Program-made: the position numbers and the translations under genes
DNA from: Chlorokybus atmophyticus
Taxonomy: Eukaryota > Streptophyta > Chlorokybophyceae > Chlorokybales > Chlorokybaceae
Assembly: GCA_009103225.1 (NCBI GenBank)
Contig: RHPI01001116.1
Coordinates: 1 to 64,000, forward strand
Direction: 5' to 3'
DNA: 64,000 nt
The notes under the pieces: generated by a model
Seen by the model: the letters and a program-made list of their open reading frames with translations, nothing else
Databases searched by the model: none
What the model was told of the DNA's origin: nothing
Shown: piece by piece, positions 23,354 to 34,949 of the stretch
Layout of the letters: each line of letters opens with the position of its first letter
Position numbering within the stretch: the first letter of the stretch is position 1

Positions 23354-26300
23354 ATGGCTGCACAGCAAGCAGCTCGAGAAGAAGGTTACGACGTGTTTCT
23401 CTGTCATCGGGGTCCGGACACAAAGAGGACATTCAGCGCATGGCTGAACCGCGAGCTTAAGAGGCAGAAGCTGCGTGTGTTCTTCGACGACAGGATACTC
23501 TGTATGGGAGATCTTGCTTCTGTGGAAATGGACTCAGCCATGCGAACGGCGAAATGCGGCATCGTGGTGTTGTCTCCGCAGTTCTTTGAGAGCTACTGGT
23601 GCATGAAGGAGCTGCGAGTGTTTCTGGATCGAGGAAACTGCATGCCAGCCTGTTACCATATCACTCCTGATGACATAGATGCAGAGGCGATCAAGAACAA
23701 GAAAGGTATACCGATTATTCACGGGGATAAACAAGTCGGTCCTCAAGTCTGTTTGTCATGCGTATGTGTGTCTATGCTTGCAGTAGGTACAGCCTGGGAG
23801 CATCACGGGGGGCAGCTGTGGACAAAATGCGGCATGAATGAAGCGGACTGGACGCAAGTGATTTGTGAGCTCGCGGTTGTATGCATGGACGTTATGTCAA
23901 AACATGACAATTACGAGGACACCTATGTGGATTCGATTGTGCAAAAAGTTTGCAAGAGGCTCAGACGAGTCTGCACAACAGGAAAGAGAGTCAACACGGT
24001 GCCATATCGTGACAAAAAGCTCTTCATTGGAAGGAGCCAAGAGATGACAGAGCTGAAGAACATGCTGAAAGATGAATGTGGCTGTGTCTGCATCCAAGGC
24101 ATGGGGGGTTCCGGCAAGACGCACCTGGCGTTGAAGTACGCTTATAGCCATAAAAACCAATACGACAAACTGCTCTGGATTGCCGCCAGCAAAGACTTGT
24201 TGCAGGTTAACTTCCTTGGGTTGGCAGCTCCGCTGGGCATCAGCCTAGGCGCTGTCGACACCGGGTAAGAGCGTTTGCTAGCTTTGAGCAAGATTATGAT
24301 GCTTATGTAAACTGTTAATGTGGTACGCTTGGTAAAGACCCTTTCATGACAGGTCTGGGACGATGCATTCGAGTGTGCGGGACCCGAACCGAGATGGTGT
24401 ATTGACGATCCGGACAGCGCTTGAACAGTCTGAAACCCCTTGTCTCCTGGTGTTAGACAACGTGGATGACGAGCATCAGTATCCGGGATACCTGCCGCGG
24501 AAAGGCCCTTGCCATGTCATACTGACTGCCCGTCAGCGCATGTATTCAACCAGCCAAGGCCTCCTGGAGCTGAAGAACCTTGAAGAGATGTATGCGTGTC
24601 AATTGCTCAGATCGGGGTTGCCGCCAGAGACTCCCGATGCAAAGGTCAAGGAGCTGGCTGCGGCTCTAGGGTGCCATGCTTTATCCCTATCAGTTTCTGC
24701 TAAGCTGATGCATGAGTATGGGAGCGGCCCGGAGTGGGTCTTGAACCTGCTTAACACTAAAGGTGTTGAGATCTTCAACCAGGAACTGGATGACCCCGAA
24801 TTCCAAATTAGCCCGCGTCTAACAACTTTGTTTGCTACGAGTATGCAGATGATGTTGAGTGATGCCAGACATCCACGTCAGGCAGTTGCTTTGGCTAGAA
24901 TTGTATTGAGATTGGGTGGATGGTTTGCTGCAGCTCCAATACGGTTGGACCTATTGAAACAGGCTGCCTGTACATTGCTGGCGAAGGATGTTAGCATTGA
25001 TAATATCCACGTTGCGGCTGGACTGCTCAACAAGTATGCATTAGCGGAGCGGACTCTGGACGCAGGGATAGCTTTCCACCCTCTGGTGCAGAGTTTTGGC
25101 AGATGGGATGGCAAGAAAGAGGGAGTCCAGATTGCCCAGGCTGCGGTTCTGGCTATCGCTGAAGTGGGCAAGGTTGGACAAGACACGGAACACTTTGCGT
25201 ATGCAGTGTCCATGGCTTTGCCAGAGGGTGGTGACCCCAGCGGGATCAAGGTTCCGCTAGATGCGGACTATTTGCAGCGGGTCATTGACGTTGCACTGGC
25301 ATTAGCGAGTTTTTATATTGATCTCTATGAGACAGCAAAGGCTTGGAGTATCTTGCACAGATGTGAACGCATCTCGCAGCAAGTTGAATGTCAAGACATG
25401 ACACTTTTGCCACATCTGTGGACGTTGCAAGGCGCTTGCTTGACATGCGAGGGCAGGTACGGCAAGGCTGAGGCCCTGCACAGACGGGCACTGGCGATTT
25501 GCGAAGCGCAGCTGGGATCGGACCACCCCGACACCGCGACGTCCCTCAACAACCTGGCATCTGTCCTGCGCAAGCTGGGCAAGCTCGACGACGCTGAGGC
25601 CCTGCACAGACGGGCACTGGCGATTCGCGAAGCGCAGCTGGGATCGGACCACCCCAAGACCGCGACGTCCCTCAACAACCTGGCAACTGTCCTCTACCAG
25701 CTGGGCAAGCTCGACGACGCTGAGGCCCTGCACAGACGGGCACTGGCTATTTGGGAAGCGAAGCTGGGATCGGACCACCCCAACACCGCGAAGTCCCTCG
25801 ACAATCTGGCATCTGTCCTGTGCGAGCTGGGCAAGCACGACGACGCTGAGGCCCTGCACAGACGGGCACTGGCGATTCGCGAAGCGCAGCTGGGATCGGA
25901 CCACCCCGACACCGCGACGTCCCTCAACAACCTGGCATCTGTCCTCTGCGAGCTGGGCAAGCTCGACGACGCTGAGGCCCTGCACAGACGGGCACTGGCT
26001 ATTCGCGAAGCGCAGCTGGGATCGGACCACCCCGACACCGCGACGTCCCTCAGCAACCTGGCATCTGTCCTCTGCGAGCTGGGCAAGCTCGACGACGCTG
26101 AGGCCCTGCACAGACGGGCAGTGGCGATTTGCGAAGCGCAGCTGGGATCGGACCACCCCAACACCGCGAAGTCCCTCACCAACCTGGCATCTGTCCTCTA
26201 CGAGCTGGGCAAGCTCAACGACGCTGAGGCCCTGCACAGACGGGCACTGGCTATTCGCGAAGCGCAGCTGGGATCGGACCACCCCGACACCGCGACGTCC

Positions 26301-26630
26301 CTCAACAACCTGGCATCTGTCCTCTGCGAGCTGGGCAAGCTTGACGACGCTGAGGCCCTGCACAGACGGGCACTGGCTATTCGCGAAGCGCAGCTGGGAT
26401 CGGACCACCCCGACACCGCGACGTCCCTCAGCAACCTGGCATCTGTCCTCTGCGAGCTGGGCAAGCTCGACGACGCTGAGGCCCTGCACAGACGGGCAGT
26501 GGCGATTTGCGAAGCGCAGCTGGGATCGGACCACCCCAACACCGCGAGGTCCCGCCGCAACCTGGCACGCGTGCTCGGCGATCTGGGCAAGCACGACGAC
26601 GCTGAGGCCCTGCGCAGACGGAACAGTTGA
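23354..26630 (+). CDS. TIR-NB-ARC-TPR receptor, copy 2 (9 TPRs, intact)
   Basis: Exon 1 (23354-24264) and exon 2 (24353-26630) join over an 88-nt intron to 1062 residues, or 1036 if the 78-nt in-frame intron at 23706-23783 is also removed. Domains are TIR (DVFLCHRGPDTKRTF; SYWCMKEL with the catalytic-type Glu), NB-ARC (GMGGSGKT, LLVLDNVDD, HVILTARQR, FHPLVQSFGR) and nine 42-residue TPRs. The start is the first ATG and is shared with copy 1. Only three residues differ from copy 1 in exon 1, and roughly a dozen in the NB-ARC part of exon 2. The last repeat, with SRRNLARVLGDLGK, and the TGA are the same in both copies. The frame is complete, so this is the best candidate for the working receptor. 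It is NLR-like by architecture; ligand and downstream pathway are unknown. Confidence 0.9.
23706..23783 (+). other. Probable in-frame 78-nt intron between TIR and NB-ARC, copy 2
   Basis: It has the same sequence and borders as 2071-2148. It is conserved without change, so the copies give no test of whether it is spliced. Confidence 0.6.
25464..26615 (+). repeat. TPR-coding tandem array, 9 x 126 bp
   Basis: AEAL codons recur every 126 bp from 25467 to 26609. The units are more varied than in the middle of the copy-1 array. A two-unit block is itself duplicated, with LSNLASVLCELGK followed by AVAICEAQ occurring twice. The LDNLAQVV unit that dominates copy 1 is absent. Confidence 0.95.
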
Positions 26631-27318
26631 ACACCCCCAACTAAGATACACCTAGGTTAGGAGTAAAATTGAACACCCCCAACCCTGCGTAAACACTAAG
26701 ATGTGGGCGCTGTGCATTGCGACTCTGGGCTAGGACTGTTCAGTAGCCTGACCTGCTGCTGCCTTATTCTCTTTCTCTCAGCACAACCCAAGGGTGGCTT
26801 TACTCTCTTAGGCCTGAGCTCAGGTCCGTCCAAGCATCGACAGTGGCATCAGGGGCCACGCATCCATCAAACAAAAGACTTACGTACGTGATGATGTGCC
26901 TTACAAGGCTCTGCCACACAGGTTTGCTGAGTCGAAGGCCTGTCCTGTGCGATGTGATGGAATCGCATGGTGTTACATGGCGCTGACACAGCTTTTGGTT
27001 TGCGCCCAATTCGCTTTTCAAGCAGTGCTTGCAAACATCGCTCGTGGAAGCGGTACATGCAGCATATGTTACAACCACACACATAGGGCATGGGTCTTTG
27101 GACGGAGAGTTACAGTGTAGTTCTGTTCGCAGATTGCCTCAGGTTGCTGTGATGTTGGGGGCCAGGTTGAGGCCTGCGGTTTTTGTAGTCAAACACTTGG
27201 CTGTTTGACTTGAAAGCAGAGAGCTCTTTTGGCACGTTGCCTTGAGATGTGTGCTGGCGTTGTGATAGTTGTGTAGTGAGTGACTCACCCTTTGCACTTC
27301 TAGAAGATGATACATTAC

Positions 27319-27362
<44 letters not shown>

Positions 27363-27559
27363 CAAATGAGACATGAGTACAGTAGCAGTGACGGTTTTCC
27401 ACATCACGGGCCATCAACGCCACTGTCAGCTGTCACAAGCCTTGCCCTACCAGCAGCGGCAGTGTGAGAGGCGGGCCATGCCTGCGTATGAGGTACTTTG
27501 CTTGCTCGTACGTTGTACACGGTACATATACGTTCCGAGTACTGTCTATATGAGCGTAG
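26631..27559. other. Intergenic, no gene seen
   Basis: This is the copy of 8902-9929. It lacks a short stretch found near 9315-9390 in copy 1 and has a longer GT run at 27320-27361. Confidence 0.6.
27320..27361. repeat. (GT)21 microsatellite
   Basis: A pure TG run, about twice as long as its counterpart at 9671-9692. Confidence 0.9.
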
Positions 27560-29346
27560 GTGATATACGCTCTACTGTGCATAGCGTACACTACATGCGC
27601 TGTGTGTAGCACACTGTCGCGTGCAGGGGTGTTCATCAAGGATGGTGAACCGAGCAGCGGTAGCAAAGAGCTCTCGACCTTGGTGGTTGTCGTTGTTGCG
27701 TGCATGTGTGATATCCACATGCAACAACAACAACAACAACAATTGTCCCCAACGACACTAATGACGTCGTTGTCAGCGGCAACGGCATCAGCACGCGTGG
27801 CCGCTGCGGCGAGAGAGAGAGAGAGACGCGCAACACAATCAGCCTGCAAGGTAAGTCAGTGTGCGTGTGCGTGTGCGTTTGCGTGTGCGTGTGCGTGTGT
27901 CTCGCGTATCAGCGCGCACCACTCCGTTGAGCACATGAGCAAAATCACACTCCCCCTATTCCCAGGCACAGGTATCAGGTGGTGGCGTGTCCTTCAGCCT
28001 CCTTTGCCTTGCACTGCGTCCTGCGTGCTCGGCTACGCTCGCGGCCTGTACGAGGCCGTAAAACCCTGCGTCTCAGCGGCAGTCACAGCCTGCTTGTCTT
28101 GATGCTCCGCCCCGAGTGCGATGTCGACGCAGACGCAAACACGGAGAAAGGGGCTGTGGTGGTGGTGGCAGTTGCCGTGCCCGGGGGCGATGCTAGGAGC
28201 GTAGGGTGCCTGCTAGACGCCTTGGGACCGCAAGCAAGAGGCGTGGTTGTTTGTGGCAAGTATGTCATCTGTGACAATCATGCACACACATTCACTGTGT
28301 GTGCGCGCATGTTTACACGCGCATCCGCATCCACTTGCGCTCATACGCAAACACGCGCATGCACACCTACACACGATAACGTGCACACGCGCGCACATGC
28401 GCATGCACACACGCACACACTCTCTCGCCCAAAGCAGACGCTAACAACCCATCATGTCATCGCTTTAACCCCACACGGACATTGCAGCCCTCCGTCATCT
28501 CTCTCATCGACGATGGCTCTCCATTTCGCTGGTGGCATCGCCACGACGGCGTGACCCCTCATCATTCCTCACAACACCAATGCGGTCATAGTTCTTTCAC
28601 CAGCGAAATCGCAACCCGGCCGCAGCGCGCAACAGCGGTCTGGTGCATGCGTGGGTTGAATATGCTGCGGCCATCATGTGCTTCACGGACGAGGACTGCC
28701 GGCCGCAGCGGTAATACAGCAACAGCATATTGTGCTGGAAATGCAAGACACCTGCTGTTGCTGTTTGTGGGGTAAAAGGTCACAACAACAACAACAACAT
28801 GTGTGAACATACAACGATAGCGGCTGGGTGGAGGCCATGGTGACGGTGCACTCGAACAGCAAACAAACACAAACAAACAAACAACAAAATGGTCATGGCT
28901 GGCATGACCGTCTCAGCTGGAGGCTTGATCATCTGCGGTTACCACGACTTCTACGGGACACTTGACGCAAAGTACGTCGTCACGTATTGGTATGCACCCT
29001 AACCCCAACACGTACGCAACATGTATGCAGGTTGGACTCGTTCGCCAACACCCACATCCTCTACGGCCCAAACCTGCACCCTCTCTCTCTCCCTCCCTCC
29101 CCACACACACAAACCCCTCTCTCCCCCTCTTCTCGACGAGAGCGTTAGCCGCGAGGCCTCATGGGACGCATCACGTGGTGCGCGGCACTGCGCGCGTCTG
29201 CGCGCGCACGGGTGGGGTACATCATTGTGTTTTGTGGCAATGCGGTCGTCGAGCATGAGGTTGAGGAGTCTGTTACGGGGTTGTTTGCGATGTTTGGTGA
29301 GTGTGGACGGAGGCAAGAGAGGGCGTTTGGAGTGTATGCGGGGTGA
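27560..29346 (+). pseudogene. Unrecognised multi-exon gene, type B, copy 2
   Basis: The blocks are the same as in copy 1. The first exon ends at 27850 with gtaagt, and the second contains ECDVDADANTEKGAVVVVAVA and GGDARSVGCLLDALG and ends at a gtatgt donor. The last exon (29161-29346) reads GYIIVFCGNAVVEHEVEESV and ends with TGA. Exons 1 and 2 are open, but later blocks cannot be placed in one frame with certainty. It is a gene of unknown function or its relic. Confidence 0.4.
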
Positions 29347-30218
29347 AGGGAAGGAGTTTGGGCGGGTCACAATAGGTCATGTTGGTGATGAATGAGAAGA
29401 GAGTGCTGCCGGCGTGAGTACGTGTGAAGATAGGTGGATGTTGGACTCTTCATGCGCACGTGTGCGGGCTGTTGAGGGAGTCTTGCGTTGATGAAGTGTA
29501 TCTGTTTGAACACGTCCAGAACCAACGCACTGGCACAGTAAGAGCGTGGACAAGCCTGCGATGCAGCTGTTGGGTGAAAGCACAATGTTCTTAACATGAC
29601 AGCATATTTGCATACAACCTGCTACTTTGCTTCGCACTCCTCGGCACTGCGCATGTCCAAAGGGTACCTTTTACGCTAACTCCCCTACGCATTGGCTATT
29701 AGGAAGCAGAACACTACTATGCACGAATGTACATACAATGCGCGTGGCATATGCTCATGCATAGTGACAATCACCATCCCACAAGCACACCACTCACATT
29801 TCACGCTACCACGTAGTTCACCGTGTACAAGTGTCAACCGCCCTGGTTTTGTGTATGTACAAACAATGCGAAACGGAAATGCACATGCATAGTGTGCTCT
29901 GCCGGGATCGCAGAAAACTGTGCTTGCATGCAAACGTTATATATACTCACTGTACATGGTATGTGCAGCGTACTGTGCTCCTCTACCTCACACGGTCATG
30001 CACACACCCACACGAGTCTGCTTGCGTGCAAATGACCTTGTGCAAGGCTAGAATCAACACATAATTGTTGTCGTTGTCGCACAAATCACAGCATTGCAAG
30101 TACCAGTGATAAGGCTCCCCCATCAAGCATAGCCACACTTGTGCTCGGGAAACACAACAGCAGGTGCTTGGCAGACAACAAGATGTACATGCACTCGACT
30201 AAGGGTGGGTGTATTATC
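29347..30218. other. Intergenic, no gene seen
   Basis: Copy of 11679-12590. Its right end has lost about 57 bp, which removes the last codons and stop of the neighbouring MDR reductase. Confidence 0.5.
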
Positions 30219-32000
30219 TTCCCGAGCGTCTCACGCTTCGCCACGATCTCGTGCGCCTCCGGCAACTTCAGCCCATAGAAAAAGATGTCAAGTCGCAGCA
30301 AGATAGACTACATGCTTCTGCGTGCGCGGGTGCGCGCGCGCGTGTATGCACGCATGAACATCAGCACACACGCAAGCGCGCGTGTATATATCGAGCTGTG
30401 CGTGCATATCTGTGTGCATGCTGATACACCCACTCCACCCCACCCCACTCCTCGCCCCCCTCCAGAAGTCCATGACCCTCGTGACCGCTGGCTTGATCCT
30501 CCCTTCCCCCACCAGCCGTCGCAGTTTCTTGTCCAAAATCACCCCCTGCCTCGCCTGTCCCGGTCCCCCCGTCACCGCCCGCAGGAACACGGACTCGAAG
30601 GTTAAACGCCTGGCGCTTGCGGAAGAGGGTGGAGACGTCCGCAGGTTTATTGCGGTTCAGGACGCTGAGGATGCAGAGCAAGCAGGTGTTTGTGCAAGTT
30701 AGTGCAGGCCTGGCATGCGACTGCTGTCCATATGGGTGGGGCACATGCACGTGTGTCCACAGCTACAAGTTGGCCTTACCTGCTTCATGAGTTGTATGGC
30801 GATGGTCCCAACGCCACCAGTGCCACCGATGACAAGTCCAATAGGTTGCGGAGGGGACTTCATCATCGTATTCCGGCACGGGCTTGGCTTCATATGGTTC
30901 TGAACAGAGACGGATACTAAGTCATCGTGTTGTCGTTTCAGAAATCATTGTCGAAAGACACAGCAGGGATACAAACACTAAGTACCTGCGTGCAGCTGTT
31001 CAAAGAGCGCTTCCCATGAAGCCAGCAACACCAGAGGCAGGGCGGCCGCCTCCTCAAAGCTGAGGTTGCTAGGCTTGTGCCCGACAATACGCTCATCTAC
31101 GGACGTGTACTCCGCATTCTGCAGCACACAGAGTGTCACACATCCCAACATGGTGATTGTGTGTAACAACATATCCAACTTACTGAGCCCTGACGTGTGG
31201 GAGTGCCAGGCAAAGTAGACGTCGTCACCGCGTTGGAACTTCCTCACATCCTTGCCGGCGTCCTCCACGACGCCAGCGCAGTCGTACCCGACCACGCGCA
31301 CCTGCTCGCCCTCGGGGGGACTGCATGCACATGTTGGTTTTTACTAATGATGACCAGCAGAACATACACACACACACAAACACACACATCCTCTCTCTTA
31401 CGGTGTGCCGCGCAGCATGACGTCGACGGGGTTGACGGACACGGCGTGCACACGCACGAGGAGGTCGCGGGAGTGGAGGTGGGGGAGGGGAAGATCAACC
31501 ACCTAGAGGTTGCTAGCCTTGTTCTCGCCTGCGTGCGTGTGTAAGGGATTGTTGTTGTTGTTCAGACTAGAGAGACGGAGATGAACGCGTTGCCTGAGAC
31601 AGCACAATGCTTGCGTGCATGCATGCCTGCACGCAACTACTAGAAAGATTACGAAGGTCAGGCGAAGCCAAGTAGCATAGCACGGCCTCCATGCAAACCT
31701 GTTGTGGGCACTCGTAAAGGTTGGATGCAGACAAGTATACAGCAGGTATACTGCAATGCCACCATATGTGCAGGCTCACACGTGCCCATGCAGACACACA
31801 TGCACACGCAGGCACACAGCACCTTTGAGGACGAGGGCTTTCATGGTCGACGGTGGCGCCATTGCTTCACGAGACGAGGAGGAGGCGCAAGAAAAGGAGA
31901 ACGCTTTGGGCTTGAGAGAAAAGCTGCGGTGGTGATGGTGCAGACCGGCAGCCCCACCTCCTCTGTAGGCCAGCCTGCTTCTCTGGAAAACAAGCACAAC
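30219..32000 (-). pseudogene. MDR reductase, copy 2 (exon 6 and C-terminus deleted)
   Basis: Exons corresponding to 1, 2, 3, 4, 5, 7 and 8 of the gene at 12591-14940 are present. Exon 5 is 30780-30899 and includes VIGGTGGVGTIAIQLMKQ. A 548-bp deletion at about 30720 removes exon 6 (the VVATASRPES half of the Rossmann domain). A further deletion near 30219 removes the last codons and the stop. One-base insertions shift exon 3 (after YFA) and exon 5 (run of C). The exon 7 donor has changed from gtgag to gcgag. Some places are better than copy 1: exon 4 (AAALPLVLLASWEALFEQL) and the GTPPPEGEQVRVVGYDCAG stretch are in frame. This copy is very likely non-functional. Confidence 0.75.
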
Positions 32001-33511
32001 ACAGCGCCACCAATGCGAGAAGCAGATGGCCTTGGACCCGCCAACTTCAACGCAAGCATCTGAAGCCCTAGGGTTGTTCTCTGTCCCTCAGCACAACCCA
32101 AGGCAAGACTGGTCGTCTCTCTTGGGCCTGAGCTCAGTCCGTCAAGCATCGACAGGGGCCACGCATCCATCAAACAAAGACTCACGTACGTGATGATGTG
32201 CCCTCAAAGCTCTGCCACGAATCTGCTTGAGTTGAAGGCCTGTCCTGTGCGATGTGATGGAGTCAGTCACGGTGTTGCATGGTGCTAACACATCTTCAGA
32301 CTGCAACTGATTCGCTTATCAACCCAGCAGCGCCGGCTGCCTGTGTCCATTGTCGTGGGGCCTCTACTATACGAATGGAATATTGAAATAGACATTGCTG
32401 ATTGGCACGTGCGTGTACGATAGTCATGGAGTTAGCACATGCAGCACATGTGTTTCCACACTTGATGCGTGCAAGCAGGCCGCACTGCCGCTCCAGCCAA
32501 TGCACACCTAACGTCCACACCTTTGCCAACCGCATTGCGACATGCACGCCAGCATCATGAGCCTGGTTGCACTACACGGGATGCTCCATCATACGTGCTG
32601 TCACAAGGCATGTATGGACATGCGCACTCTGTTGCTGCATGCCACAGATGCATACATGCAACCATCCGCACACACATACCATTATACAACCATGTACGTG
32701 CGGTCCAGAACTGCAACAAGAACTAGCTCCACTGACTTACTCCAGACATGGCAGCATAGCAATGATAACGGTTGACCCGCAAGCAAGCACAGCACCTCAG
32801 CTGCTAACAGCACACTTGTCGCAGCTAGCAGGTTCTCTTGCAGTTGCGAGCTGCGCGTGCCTCTGCCATACACTGTTGCTGATTCAGCTACTGGGCACAA
32901 TGGTTCCCCATGCAGCCATGGTTGACACATACTCCAGCTTGCGAACAATGAAAGCCAGGAGATGTCGCCTTCACCTGCCTTGAGACCACGACTATAAGCA
33001 GCTTTGTTTGGGTAAGCGCACGAATCTGGCATTGTGTGTCACTACCAGGCAGGCGCATGCGTTGATTGCAAAATAAGCTTTGGTGCTGCCTCGTGCAAAT
33101 GCCCATCAATGTGGTTGGTATGCAGACACTGGCACTGATGGTCCTGCTTCTTTGGCTGTGCTGTCTAGCTGTTCTTTGATGAACTTGCGCGGCAACATCA
33201 AACCAGCGTATATAAGAGAGAGTATACTACATTGTGCGTTGGACAACACATCAGTTGCCACACCACAGCAAGGGGGGACCATGCCATCGTGAGGTGACCA
33301 TCGTGTTGCCTACCATCACTATCAACGCCTCCACTGCGACTAGCCATCAGCTCAAATAATAACTACACTAAGCAATAGTGGGCCTTGCTGGTTGCCACCT
33401 TGATGACCATGGGAGGTGGATGCCAAACATCAGTTGACCATGACCGGTAAACATAACAGTAGCAAACGTTCTGACGAGCATGAAACGAGATATACACAAC
33501 ACTGAAGGCTA
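32001..33511. other. Intergenic, no gene seen
   Basis: Copy of 14941-16453, near identical. No exon is recognised. Confidence 0.5.
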
Positions 33512-34761
33512 TCAATGTGGTTTGGGTGCTAGATGATGCGCGTGAGTCCTTGTGGCTTTTGCTGGCAATGGCATGTACACTAAGCGGGCTATGTGAAAGT
33601 AGATAACCAGGCCGCTGACGTCCATGACGGTGCCAATGAAGGGCATGGAAGTTGCTGTTGGGTCCAAACTGCACAGAGCAACACACGCGTCGAGCGCAAC
33701 AACAGGCGGCCGGTCATCAAGAAACATTACACTGGTAGGACTAAGACAAAGCATGAGACTGGTAATGCAATGCTGCATCAGGAACGGAATAGCCTGAAAG
33801 CCAACTTACCCGAAATGTGCGCACATTAGAGGAATCAACCCACCCAGCAGGTTGGCCCAAAAGGATACCACTGGCAGGGTTAGAAAGATTGTCAAACCAA
33901 GCTGCGTAACACAGCAATAGTAAGTCATACGCTGAAGATGTTAAACATGGATGGCTGTACATTGGATCAACGCAATCAGTTGGGGCACCTGAGCTGACAC
34001 TCTCGATGTTAGGAAAGAGCCAAGATAACACAAGAGACCCAACATTCCCCCTATGATGCAGCCAGTTGAAGCCTCTTTACGCAATACAAACAGCAGATCT
34101 GCACCTGTCACCTGGCCTGCAGCATGCAAGAATCAATTCATTGAACCTTGAGCATTTCATCACAAGCGTTGTCTGTTCACGTGCATTGCTCACTGCATAA
34201 GCTTACCCATTGCCATGGCGCGTATGACTGCTGCAGCTGCTTGGGAGCCTGTGTTGCCGCCATGGCCGACAAGTAGCGGCATGAAGTCTGACAACTCCAC
34301 ATGCGCATGCAAAGACGCTTCAAACGTTTCCACAACAGCGGCTGTGAGCACCAGGCCTACAAAGAATATACACAGCCAGCCTCCTCGCAGCCGCAGCTGC
34401 AAAACCACGGTGTGTTCACAGATGTATGAACAGCGCAAGTGACTCACGGTTAAGGCACTGTTGTCAGCCAGTGCGTGCTTACTGTGGTGAAGTACCCTTC
34501 AGTCCGGTACGTTGATTCATTGCCAAGGCTTCGCTTTGAGGGAGTGCCCCCCACATGTCGTTCAGGGCCAGGCTCGTGCTTGCGCCCATTGCTCGTAGTA
34601 AGCTCAACGTCAACCAACTCGGTGAGTTCAGAGTCCGCAAATGCAATGTGCTTCCCATCTTTTCCCACAGACTTTTCGACCCGCGAGGGCTTTGCGTAAC
34701 CAGGCGCATCCTTGCGTTTTGTTGCGCGTGTATCTGCAGACTCGTACCGTTTCATTGCTTG
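33512..34761 (-). CDS. MgtE/SLC41-type magnesium transporter (membrane domain)
   Basis: Exons 34483-34755 (ATG at 34753-34755; an acceptor-like tag at 34762 allows a start further upstream), 34207-34396, 33947-34116, 33810-33901 and 33512-33668 (TGA) join in frame to about 293 residues. After a charged N-terminal segment come five hydrophobic segments typical of the MgtE membrane domain. Landmarks are FMPLLVGHGGNTGSQ and AAAVIRAMAMG, NLLGGLIPLMCAHFGLDPTA and TVMDVSGLVIYF. These contain the conserved Gly/Asn and the DP of the Mg pore. The cytoplasmic N and CBS domains of bacterial MgtE are not seen. The expected role is divalent cation transport across a membrane. The 3' part is duplicated at 16454-16887. 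Confidence 0.85.
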
Positions 34762-34949
34762 CTACACCGGCAGAACAGTATAGAAAAACCTGACAACGCA
34801 GCTGGCTTCACGTCATGGCGTGCTTCGGACCAAAAGTATCAAATGACCACCAATACATGCTATTCTGCATGTCAGCCAAGCAACATTGCGTCCTGAAGTG
34901 CAATGGTATGCAGTACTTGTCCTTTGACAAGTGAAGCCCAAACCACATA

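Larger units (their letters stand above)
21931..33946. repeat. Segmental duplication, copy 2
   Basis: This is the second copy of the duplicated block, in the same orientation as copy 1 and separated from it by about 5 kb holding the aldo/keto reductase gene. Homology with copy 1 is lost at about 33946. Copy 2 is shorter mainly because its TPR array has 31 fewer repeats and because exon 6 of the MDR gene is deleted. The TIR exon differs by three residues of 304, so the duplication is recent or has been homogenised. Misplaced alternative haplotypes are another possibility. Confidence 0.9.
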
